Origin: Galaxea fascicularis
Lineage: Eukaryota > Cnidaria > Anthozoa > Scleractinia > Euphylliidae
Direction: 5' to 3'
DNA: 64,000 bases
Assembly: GCA_948470475.1 (NCBI GenBank)
Contig: OX419341.1
Span: 28,791,900 to 28,855,899, forward strand
Shown: in pieces, positions 12,501 to 24,500 of the stretch
How positions within the stretch are numbered: the stretch's first letter is position 1
Layout: every line of letters begins with the position of its first letter
Program-made: the position numbers and the translations under genes
The notes under the pieces: generated by a model
The model's database searches: none
What the model was told of the DNA's origin: nothing
What the model saw: only the letters and a program-made list of their open reading frames with translations

Positions 12501-15500
12501 TGTTAAGCTTGTATGCAGAAATCAGCAATGCAAGTAAATCTGTGATGTCTACGTGCAGCTTACTAGCCATGGAGTTATAACCATAAGTAGTTGAGACATT
12601 TGAGAAACCCAGACTTACTTACATATGAAGGCGTGGTTATATGTAACTGACAGCACTTTTTAACTTACATGTAGAGTTCATTTTCATTTTTATAATGCCT
12701 GTAATTTACTTAAATTAACAATAAGTATAGGAAATTGTTGAGTATATAACCAATAGTTCTGTTATTGCACTGCTCTTCAAATGGAGGAGGCTCCATGTCT
12801 TGGCATTTTGGGTGTTGAAGGGCCTCCTCTGTCAATATCATTAAGTAAATATTATTCAGAAGGGAAGATTATGTAACTATCAATATTTGATTTGACATTA
12901 TCAAACTCTAATGTACTGTCTTTTTGTTGTCTATAAAGCTCGTGAAAAATGTCATCTGTCCTGATGCACTGAAGAAGCTGTTTGATGAGTGCTGTGCAAA
13001 AATTGAAAAAAAGAGGCCATCATTCTCTGAAGTTACCAAAACTCTCATGGTGAGTACTGGTATATGAAAGTTTATTTTCAGAGAGTGAAAACTTTTAATT
13101 GGTTGTTGTAAATCTCGTCCAGAATACTGAACTTGAGCTGCAAATCGTTTGCCTAATTTCAAGCAATAATCCTAGGGCTGATTAACATCAGTTGTTTTCG
13201 GCAATTTTAGTATTAGTACTGTAAGGCGCTGTGGGTAGTTAGTGGAGTAAGGTGCTATTTACATGCAAATTACTTATTAAATATTTATTAAAAAAAAGAA
13301 CTCTTCGGAATGCCTTGTGCATGGGTGGTTGGTATGCATTGCATACAATGTAATTCTATTTACACTCAATTTGAGATAAATGCGGCTAAATGCAATTTAG
13401 GTGTCAAGGTTAAACTCGGGCCAATTCTGCCAGCAGTCTTGCTCATTTGTGCAAGTAATCTGCAGGCTGGGCACCCGTAGAATTTGCAGGGACAGATTAC
13501 ATGTGCTTGGCTTCGAGCAAACACTGTGGATCATCATTTGCCAATATTTGCCAATTCATTCAGTCATTGCGAATATTTGCAGATTAATTCAGCCTTTGCT
13601 TACTTCTTTGAGTGAATTTTTTGCGGATTCTGGTGCCATTCCCCCCCCACCCATTAGTGGTTAAGGTTAATAAGTATGGTAAATGGTAAGTATTCCACTG
13701 AATTTCTTTCAGTGTAATGGTGCCTGTTGGCGGCTGCTCGCTGGGGTGGCTCTCGCTCACAGGGTTGTCATGGTTACCTCCCTGCTGTGCCTGAAACTCT
13801 TAGGATCCTGGCAACATCTATGGCACCAGCTTCCAAGCTCATCAATTGGTGATGAGTTTAATAACCCTTAAATAAATTTTAGGCTTCCTATAAAGAATTT
13901 TGTTGCTTAGTTTGGTCCACCAAAGGAAGGCAAAAGTGATGTATCTGTGTTTGCATGCACCTCATATTTTGTGTGTTGAGTGTTTGCTACAGGGGCATGA
14001 GAAGATGTGGAAAGGGTTTTGTTAATTAAGCTTATTTTTGCAGGGTTTTTCCCTCCCCAAGCTTGTTGTAACTTCAGAGTTTAGAGGTGAAGCTTCACAT
14101 GAGCTTAGTTGCAAAGTTGGTGAAGGCATCTTGCTGATCTCCAAGACCATTCCAGGGTAAGCAAAATTGTTAGCTATAATATATTTTTTACTATAGGTGA
14201 AAAGGTTGGAGGTTTGAAACGTCTTTCAAAATCATAATGATATTATTGTTGTCTTAAGGAATGTTATTTAAGGTTTCATTAATCAACTTCCTCATGTTGA
14301 GGTATGATCGGAATTATTTCAATAAACGGGAACAATAACAATAGCCTGGTATGGCTGTGTTTGGGGTCAGCCCCAACCTTAGTAAATAAAACAGGAACAA
14401 TAACAAACAACTTTGTGTGGCTGAAAATGGGGAAGTGGGAGACAAAGTACTCCAGAGAAACTTTTAAAGTCAATAGCCCCGTGTACTCCTGGATTTTTGA
14501 GAAAAAACCTACCCCCAGGGTGGTGCACACAAAGGTATGGAGGAGACAAGCTTCCTCCCAGGGCCGATGGTGACCATTCCTGGGTAGAGAGGAGGAAGTA
14601 ATTTGTCCTCCTCTCCGATTGGAGGGAGTTGGGCCTCCACTAACCTAGATAAGAGGTGCACAGGCCGATATGGAGTGGAGGGAGTTGGGCCTCCACTCTG
14701 GGTCGGCTGTGACCAATAATTATTGCGGGCCTCCCTAGGGCCCCTTGAAAACTAGATGTATATCCCAGGAGTACAAAATGCCGAGTCTATGGGGGCAAAA
14801 GTGTGACGATAGGAGCACTTTATCCCCATTCCCAAGTTTATTGAAAAATATAATAGTCTTTATATTCAAAGTACAAGTAAGAGACAACCAAACTAAAATA
14901 CACTGCACTAGATTACTTAGTATTACATCAGGTTGAATGTCTATGTACATTATGCTTGATAATCAATACTTATTTACATGTCCAAACATATTAGTACAAT
15001 TGTTAATGTTGGGTTTAATTACACAATAAAATTATTGCCTTGTACTAATGCAAAATAGATGTTTATATACGTAAATTAGAATGGTATTGCTTGAGGGGTC
15101 CTATGTCCAGTGATAGGAGCAAGCGAAGGGAAAAACATAATGGGTGGGATGGGAGGGAATTTGTTAGGAAATTTACGAGATCTTGTTGTTTGCTCGTGAA
15201 GAAACAGACTGCATGTAGCACGTGAAATGCGAGCTAGGGGCCTGACAGAGTTCAATGTGATTGGTTAATTAAAGAATGAAAAGCTCACAGGGGTTTTGGG
15301 TCACGCAAGAATACATGTGAAAATCACTGGACAGAGTACAAAGCTCAAACAAGAGTTGTTGATTAACTAAAATTTATTTCCGGTGATCAATAAATTGTGA
15401 TTTAATCAACTTCCTCATGTTGAGGTATGATCGGAATTATTTCAATAAACGGGAACAATAACAATAGCCTGGTATGGCTGTGTTTGGGGTCAGCCCCAAC

Positions 15501-18500
15501 CTTAGTAAATAAAACAGGAACAATAACAAACAACTTTGTGTGGCTGAAAATGGGGAAGTGGGAGACAAAGTACTCCAGAGAAACTTTTAAAGTCAATAGC
15601 CCCGTGTACTCCTGGATTTTTGAGAAAAAACCTACCCCCAGGGTGGTGCACACAAAGGTATGGAGGAGACAAGCTTCCTCCCAGGGCCGATGGTGACCAT
15701 TCCTGGGTAGAGAGGAGGAAGTAATTTGTCCTCCTCTCCGATTGGAGGGAGTTGGGCCTCCACTAACCTAGATAAGAGGTGCACAGGCCGATATGGAGTG
15801 GAGGGAGTTGGGCCTCCACTCTGGGTCGGCTGTGACCAATAATTATTGCGGGCCTCCCTAGGGCCCCTTGAAAACTAGATGTATATCCCAGGAGTACAAA
15901 ATGCCGAGTCTATGGGGGCAAAAGTGTGACGATAGGAGCACTTTATCCCCATTCCCAAGTTTATTGAAAAATATAATAGTCTTTATATTCAAAGTACAAG
16001 TAAGAGACAACCAAACTAAAATACACTGCACTAGATTACTTAGTATTACATCAGGTTGAATGTCTATGTACATTATGCTTGATAATCAATACTTATTTAC
16101 ATGTCCAAACATATTAGTACAATTGTTAATGTTGGGTTTAATTACACAATAAAATTATTGCCTTGTACTAATGCAAAATAGATGTTTATATACGTAAATT
16201 AGAATGGTATTGCTTGAGGGGTCCTATGTCCAGTGATAGGAGCAAGCGAAGGGAAAAACATAATGGGTGGGATGGGAGGGAATTTGTTAGGAAATTTACG
16301 AGATCTTGTTGTTTGCTCGTGAAGAAACAGACTGCATGTAGCACGTGAAATGCGAGCTAGGGGCCTGACAGAGTTCAATGTGATTGGTTAATTAAAGAAT
16401 GAAAAGCTCACAGGGGTTTTGGGTCACGCAAGAATACATGTGAAAATCACTGGACAGAGTACAAAGCTCAAACAAGAGTTGTTGATTAACTAAAATTTAT
16501 TTCCGGTGATCAATAAATTGTGATTTAATCAACTTCCTCATGTTGAGGTATGATCGGAATTATTTCAATAAACGGGAACAATAACAATAGCCTGGTATGG
16601 CTGTGTTTGGGGTCAGCCCCAACCTTAGTAAATAAAACAGGAACAATAACAAACAACTTTGTGTGGCTGAAAATGGGGAAGTGGGAGACAAAGTACTCCA
16701 GAGAAACTTTTAAAGTCAATAGCCCCGTGTACTCCTGGATTTTTGAGAAAAAACCTACCCCCAGGGTGGTGCACACAAAGGTATGGAGGAGACAAGCTTC
16801 CTCCCAGGGCCGATGGTGACCATTCCTGGGTAGAGAGGAGGAAGTAATTTGTCCTCCTCTCCGATTGGAGGGAGTTGGGCCTCCACTAACCTAGATAAGA
16901 GGTGCACAGGCCGATATGGAGTGGAGGGAGTTGGGCCTCCACTCTGGGTCGGCTGTGACCAATAATTATTGCGGGCCTCCCTAGGGCCCCTTGAAAACTA
17001 GATGTATATCCCAGGAGTACAAAATGCCGAGTCTATGGGGGCAAAAGTGTGACGATAGGAGCACTTTATCCCCACAAAATGCGAAGCATTCCCCCATTGA
17101 CGAGCCATGATGGAATAGGAAAAAACGTGAATATGTGTTATAAGTGGTCAATGAGGGTCTGGGGAACCTGTGCTAGAACCGAGGGTGGGGTTTTGATGTA
17201 CCGTTCGAAACAGTCCGAGGACCATCGCCCTAAAACCTTAATGAGCCAAGGGGGTAAATTGGCTGAAGCAGCTGTGGTAGCCGCACCTATGCGAAAACTG
17301 TGGCCTGCAAATTCACTTGAATCAAGCCCTCCCTTAGAAAGTAAATCTCTGGTCTCACTTGTGAATTTGCCCCGAGTGAGGAAGGAACCAGATTGAAAGG
17401 TAAATAGGGGCCCAGAGGTAGGAAAGGGGGTACGAGACTCTATATATGCTAACATGGCAGAAATAGGGCACAACTTAGAGTTTGCTCTCCCAATAACAAC
17501 AGTTTGCCCTTTCCTAAAAGGGTCGGTTTTAGAGACCTTTAGTCGAACCAGCATATATATGGGGGAAGATTTAGGCATAAATACTAAGTCTGATAGTGTA
17601 AGGTGGCATTCAGGATTAAAGATGGAATCGCAAGTAAGTTCCCCAATGCGAAGAAAACCAAAAAAGGCAAGGGTCATAGCTGCCCAAACCATTATGGAGT
17701 CTTTGTTGGTCGTGAATTTAACATTTAGGAGGTGATAAAATAAGTTTAAAATGTGCAATGTAATGGGTCTCCGGAGTTTGGAGTTGACTCCTTGAGAACG
17801 CTTTATCCCACGGAGGATGAGCTGCAAGCGAAGGAAGGCTGACAGGTCAAGTGCATAACCATGGCTCGAATGATAGTGCTTTATGGCAGATAAATAGTTT
17901 TTGATGGTACTGTGCTGCACTGAGCGTGCCATGTGCACTGAAAAATCAATCAAAATATCCTCGGGTATAGGAAATGTGGGTGTTAGTCCCTTATGTGAGC
18001 AGAAGGAGTAAAACTGTCGCATGCCAGAACTGTATGTTTTCTTACTATTCTGTGCCAGGGCCATCCCCAGGTAAAATTGGGCTTCTCCACTCAAAGACGG
18101 AGTAGGCAGGCTGGGGTGGGGTCGGGAGAGGCACTGAAGTGAGGAGCTAGCTGACGAAAGCGCTCCATCTGAAACCGAGAAAGAGAGTCCGCAATATGAT
18201 TATGTTTGCCAGGGACATGTACTGCTTGAAAGTAAAAATTGTGTCTTAAGGTACAGAGGGTAAGGTCCCTAACCAAGTCCATAACCCTGGGAACTTTAGA
18301 CCGCCGAGAGTTAATAACCTCTACCACTCCTAAGTTGTCACAGTGAAACTTGATTCTCCTGGATATCCACTGGTGCCCCCACAAATGGCAAGCAACTACA
18401 ATGGCAAATAATTCTTGCCAGAGAATGCTCATTCCAGGAGTTCCCAAGTGTTGATGGGGTAACCACTTGCCCTGGAACCATCTAGTTTGAAAATATCCCC

Positions 18501-21500
18501 CATAACCAATAGAGCCTGAGGCATCTGTAAATAGAGAAAGGGTGTCCGAGGTGTCCCACAGGGAAGATAAGAACAGCCCTATACCATTCCACTGCTCAAT
18601 GAACAAGCTCCACATATCCAGGTCTTTGTTGAAACCAGATGTGAGCTTAATGTGGTGATGGGGTTTTTTGACACCTCTGGTGAGGGCAATCATTCGCTGT
18701 AGGAAGGGGCGTCCCGGGGGAATCACCTTACATGCAAAATTTAAAGTACCAATCAAAGATTGAAGCTCCTGCAGGGTTGTCGATCGCTTGGATCTAAACT
18801 CGCAGAGGGCGGTTTTAATCCGCTCAATCTTATCCTCTGGCAGCCTGGCTTCCATGTGATGTGTATCTAGAATTATTCCCATGAACTGGAGAACTTTGCA
18901 GGGGCCTTCTGTTTTGGCTGCTGAAATAGGGATGTTAAGGGTCTTGAAGGACAAGATCATGCTAGAGAGACTTGCCCGACAGAGCGAATCGGCAGGTGCA
19001 GTGGGAGCGGGAGGTTCAACTAAAAGAAAGTCATCCAAGATGTGGCAGACAAAGGATATCGCACAGTTGTTTAGTAATATCCACTCGATGGCATCGGAGA
19101 GCTGGTTGAAGATAAATGGGGCTGAACGAAGCCCGAAAGGGAGCACTTTGTCAAAATAATAATGCCCATTCCAAAACATGCCCAAAAGTTCCCAATCTTC
19201 GGGGTGAACAGGAAAAAGTCGAAAAGCTGATTCTATGTCAGTTTTGGCCATAAAACAATCTGCCCCAAACCTTTGGATAGCCCTAATTGCATTATCGATG
19301 GTGATGTATTGAAGGGAAAAATTATCCTTGTCAATAAAATGGTTTATGCTTGAGGTCCCTGATTTGGGGAAGGACAAATGAAATATGGTTCTGAATTTGT
19401 CTGAATGTTTCTTGGGGACAAGGCCAATAGGGGAGACCTGGAAATTCTTAAACGGGGGGGAATGAAAGGGGCCCATGGTACGCCCTTTGTTCACTTCCTC
19501 AGTTAAATTAGAAGTGACGACCTCAGGGTTCAGGGAAGCAGTTGGCAAATTCTTAGAAAAACGAAAATGTCTAGGACCGGAGTAGCCAATCCTAGCCCCC
19601 TCCCTCAGTTCTAAGCACAGTTTATCAACAAATTCCCTATTGGGGTGGTTACTGAGAGCATGCTGTAAATTTAAGACATTTACAGGGGTGACAATGCCCC
19701 CATAACTATTTGCCCCGGTGGCGGGTCCCGGAGCCATGTTGCTCGCTGTGGGATTTCCCTGCCCTTGGGGATGGCTGCTGAGCGGGTTCGGGGCTGTTGG
19801 GACACCGTATCCCGGGGTGGTCCTGTCCGCAACCCCGCTTATTGCACTTGTGTGCATAGGGGCAGGGGGTTCTTGTACAGGAGAAACCCTTGTTGAAGTT
19901 GTGGCAAGTACGATATTCGTTCCCTCTAACTGTACTTGGCGTGGATGAGGGTCCAGATTGGAAAATACAAATATCTTCCTTCAAAAGGGAAGGAGCAACA
20001 GTAAATGTTTTAAGCCACAGTTGGCTATCTATGACTGACCAGTTAAGGGACTTGTTGATGGCAGCCTTTTGACGAAACTTTACATCATATACACACCAAC
20101 CCAGACCCCGGTGATATTTTGCTGCATAGCGAATCAAGGAAAGATATTCCAGTAATTCAGCAGCACGATTTGGGTATTTACTAATGATAACGCTCATATA
20201 AGAAGTGAAGGCTGAGGTCCACTCCTCTATACTAGTAATTGAGGTGGCCTTCGACTTATTTACTTTAATGACTGAGTTCTCTAAGGTCAGCGTGAGAGGG
20301 TCGTCATGGAGGGGCTGGATCACGTTAAAGTTTTTGGGCAGTAACTTGGAAAGCTCCATAAACTCACCGCTGAGGGCTTCTTTGACGAGCTTTGCTGGCA
20401 GCTCGTGGATAGAGTCCGACGTCTGCTGAGATGTGCTTGAGGTTGCTGGTGTCTGTGAGCCGTGATCGCTCTCTACCACGAGGGAGTTAATTATTGCTGG
20501 AGTCGAAGAAGGCAAAGTGACCGCATTCGGCGTGGGAACTTCGGAGGACGCGGCTTGAGATGACGAAGTGGTACTTGTAGAAGAAGCTGAATTGACGAAA
20601 GCGTTGACCGCCGCTTGTGCAGCGAGGGTTGTCCAATACACCCGCACTGTAACGGTCCGTAAAAGTAAGGTTTCGGTCCGTCAATTTGTCCAAGCGGTAA
20701 ATGGTGTATACGGTCCGTACAGTTCGTACGGTCCGTGAATGTGACATACGGACCGTATGAAGGTGTTTACGGCCCGTGAATTGCATATCATTAAGGGGAC
20801 TTAGACAATTTTACCCACGGTTTTCTTGAGGGGTAGATGGCTTTACGGTCCGTACAGTTCGTACGGTCCGTGAATGTGACATACGGACCGTATGGAGGTT
20901 TTAACGGTCCGTGAATTGCATCTCATTAAGGGGACTTTTTTTAGCCACGGTTTCCCTGAGGGGTAGATGGCTTTACGGTCCGTACATTCCGTGCGGTCCG
21001 TGAATGGCTTTACGGTCCGTGAATGTGACATACGGACCGTATGGAGGTTTTAACGGTCCGTGAATTGCATCTCATTAAGGGGACTTAGAATATTTTACCC
21101 ACGGTTTTCTTGAGGGGTAGATGGCTTTACGGTCCGTACAGTTCGTACGGTCCGTGAATGTGACATACGGACCGTATGAAGGTGTTTACGGTCCGTGAAT
21201 TGCATCTCATTAAGGGGACTTAGAATATTTTACCCACGGTTTTCTTGAGGGGTAGATGGCTTTACGGTCCGTACAGTTCGTACGGTCCGTGAATGTGACA
21301 TACGGACCGTATGGAGGTGTTTACGGTCCGTGAATTGCATCTCATTAAGGGGACTTAGAATATTTTACCCACGGTTTTCTTGAGGGGTAGATGGGTTTAC
21401 GGTCCGTTCAGTTTGCTCGGACCGTGAAATACACATACGGTATTGATTAGAGGTACTGGTATTGTAGAATGTTTCTGTGCGGATGTCGTGAATAAGCATG

Positions 21501-24500
21501 TGAAAAAGGCTTTCCGTTCTGTACAGTTTGTTTGCTTATAGAGTTTTGTGCCCATATGATCGCAACGACCGCAGCAAATGGCGGCACAATCGTTACAGAA
21601 ATGTTTTTTTGTTTATATGATCGCAATTCGCAATTATAATGTCCGCAGATATAGAGTATATTCTCTTTATGCGATCGTTCGTTTCGATGGTGTGATTGTT
21701 GCAATCGTATGGGAAACTGGTTTGATTTTGGTTGCATGCGTTTCATGCATTCGAAGAGTGGATTCCATATGTAAACGCGTCAATCATAAGGTTCGCTTCA
21801 ATTACAAAAGTGTAAAATTGTTAACCCTTAGATTATTGTGCGCTCTGTAAATTTATACATGCTTCTGTTGTATTTTGGAAAGGTTATGGTGATCGCTACG
21901 GCCACAGCAATGGCGGCACAATCGTTACAGAAATCTTTTCATAAGAGCGCAATTCACAATCATCATGTTCGCAGATATAGAGTGTATTTCTTTCTATGCG
22001 ATCGCTTCGTTTCGATGGTGTGGTCGTTGCAATCGTATGGGAAACGCTAACGTAAGGATCGCTTCAATTGCAAAGGTTCAAAATTGCTAACCCTGCATGC
22101 GATTATTGTGCGCTCGGTAAATTTATACATGCTTCGGTTGTATTAATTGGAAACGTTATGGTACGACAACAATGTTCTGTTTTAACCCTAACCCTAAGCT
22201 TAACCTTGTTGTAGCCAAATGGGTTAAACAGTATTTAATAAACAAAAACTTTTTGGTATTTATTTGGAACTCAATTAAAATTGTGTGTAGCATTTTACAG
22301 GTGGTTGTTTGAGCCGTGGGGCATCAAGCAAGAGGTGAATATTGATTCTGCATATTATTCATGCAGTTTCCGTTTCTTGCTTGGTGTTGTGTGGTTTGTC
22401 TGCCTGCTTGTGTAGTCTTCCTGGTGTTTTTGACTGAGAGGGAAGGTAAAAAAGTATCTTCAAGTTAGCGTCACGCCAATTGGAAAAAGGCATTTATCTT
22501 ATATGGTTACTTTATGGCTGGGGATTAAACAAATTGCTCTCTTTAGTTTTCTTGTATTAGTGGGAACTGAAGTAAAGGAGGTATATAAGTGTGTAATTCG
22601 TTTTGTACACCCTTTTATTGTTGTTGTTGTTATTTCATGGGTAAGTTAAGCTTTTGATTTGATTTTGGTTTGTATAAACAATTGATTTATTTGAAAATTT
22701 TTTCTGGAGGGATATCACTAAAGTCAAGTGGCAGGAATATTGATAGAATTGTGGTTACAGGAACAATGCTGCATGAGAGGGAATTGAAGATTAGTTTACA
22801 AATGGATGTAATGGAATTATAAATCTTGGAATGATTTCCTCCACTTGAAACATGGTAATATGTAATAACAATTGTTTATTGGATCTTCCCTCGCCTTCTT
22901 GCAATCCACATTTAAACCCAAACCTTCGATTATAAACCATTGCAAACGTCGCAAACGGTACCGCACCAACAATAAAAAAATTGGCACAATCTTTCAACAA
23001 AGAGGTGTGAAATGCAGTATCTTCGGATGACAAAAAGAACTCATCGTCCAAACACTCCAGATCGAATTGCCTCTTTCCATTTAGCGTCCAATAACCGTGG
23101 TGTTCATATATTTTACACACTCTGCAAAATTTAGTTATACGTGTGCCAAGATAACTCCCACGCTCTCGATGGTATATGACTACAACGTGAGTTGCTGTAT
23201 CCACCGACAAATTCTTCTTGCAAGCCCTACACACGTCACGCTTAGTTATTAAGATCGATCCTATGGGCTGCCTGCATTGCATGGTGAACCTCTGGAATTC
23301 GTGGAAGTGATGACCAAATACTTCATCAATTGCTGGGTTCATATAAAAGAAACTCGCTGCTTCCCCTTCAAACACACTCCCGCTCTCCGAACTCTTCCGC
23401 TTTCCGCCAACAACTACCGCTTCTTCCGCACACACATACCGTTTCACCACCGACGACAATGATGATAACTTTAAAAAAGCCCTCCCCACAAAACGAAATG
23501 CTGCAAAGAAACGAAAGAGTCGTAGACGGTCCTCCAGAAACCCAGGCATCGTTCCAACATGTAAGGAAAAGTCTTCTTCCACATATAACGAGCTTACTTG
23601 ACGCCGTCACATTACGAGGACAATCTCTATAGCAACCATTGCAAAACAACAACAAAACCGTAACTGTGACGAAATGAAGCGCTCTATTAATGTCGCTTCC
23701 TTGTTACTTTCTTAGATGGTCAACAAAATTTACGATATCGTTTCGAGGTAACTGCAATGTAATGCGCTCTAAACTGGCATATTTGCCTTTCAACGCTTAA
23801 TGAACGAGCCATAGTCATGCCTGTGTTGGCTTCTTTCGTGGTTCATTCGATGGTCTTCGTATAAATTTACACTATCCTCAGGCCGTGACTGAAATGTAAT
23901 AGGCTCTAAACTGGTATATTTGCCTTTCAACGCTTAATGAACGAGTCATAGTCATGCCTGTGTTGGCTTCTTTCGTGGTTTATTCGATGGTCTTCGTAGT
24001 CATAGTCATGGCTGTGTTGACTTCTTTGTTGGTTTATTCGTTAGTTTTCGTAATTTACACTATCCCTAGGCCGTGGCTGAAATGTCATGACGCAATTCAC
24101 GGACCGTATGAACCTCCATACGCTCCGTATGTCAAATTTACGGACCGAACGAACTGTACGGTCCGTTAAGCATCTCACCCCACCGAAATGGCGGGTGACA
24201 CATTTGAATTCCCTTGAGTCCGCTAATGAGATACAATTCACGGACCGTATGAACCTTCATACGCTCCGTATGTCAAATTTACGAACCGAACGTACTGTAC
24301 GGTCCGTTAAGCATCTCACCCCACCGAAATGGCGGGTGACACATTTGAATTCCCTTGAGTCCGCTTAATGAGATACAATTCACGGACCGTATGAACCTCC
24401 ATACGCTCCGTATGTCAAATTTACGGACCGAACGAACTGTACGGTCCGTTAAGCGTCTCACCCCACAGAAATGGCGGGTGCCATATTTGAATTCCCTTGA

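Noticed and set aside
14304..14573. 89-codon small protein repeated three times in the 1123-bp array
   Set aside because: Non-coding repeat block of a retroelement; identical copies give no codon-level evidence.
14279..17074. LTR pair or satellite array
   Set aside because: The repeat order and the matching 238-bp A copy at the other end fit split direct repeats of a tyrosine-recombinase element, not LTRs; a satellite would not share a block with the far end.
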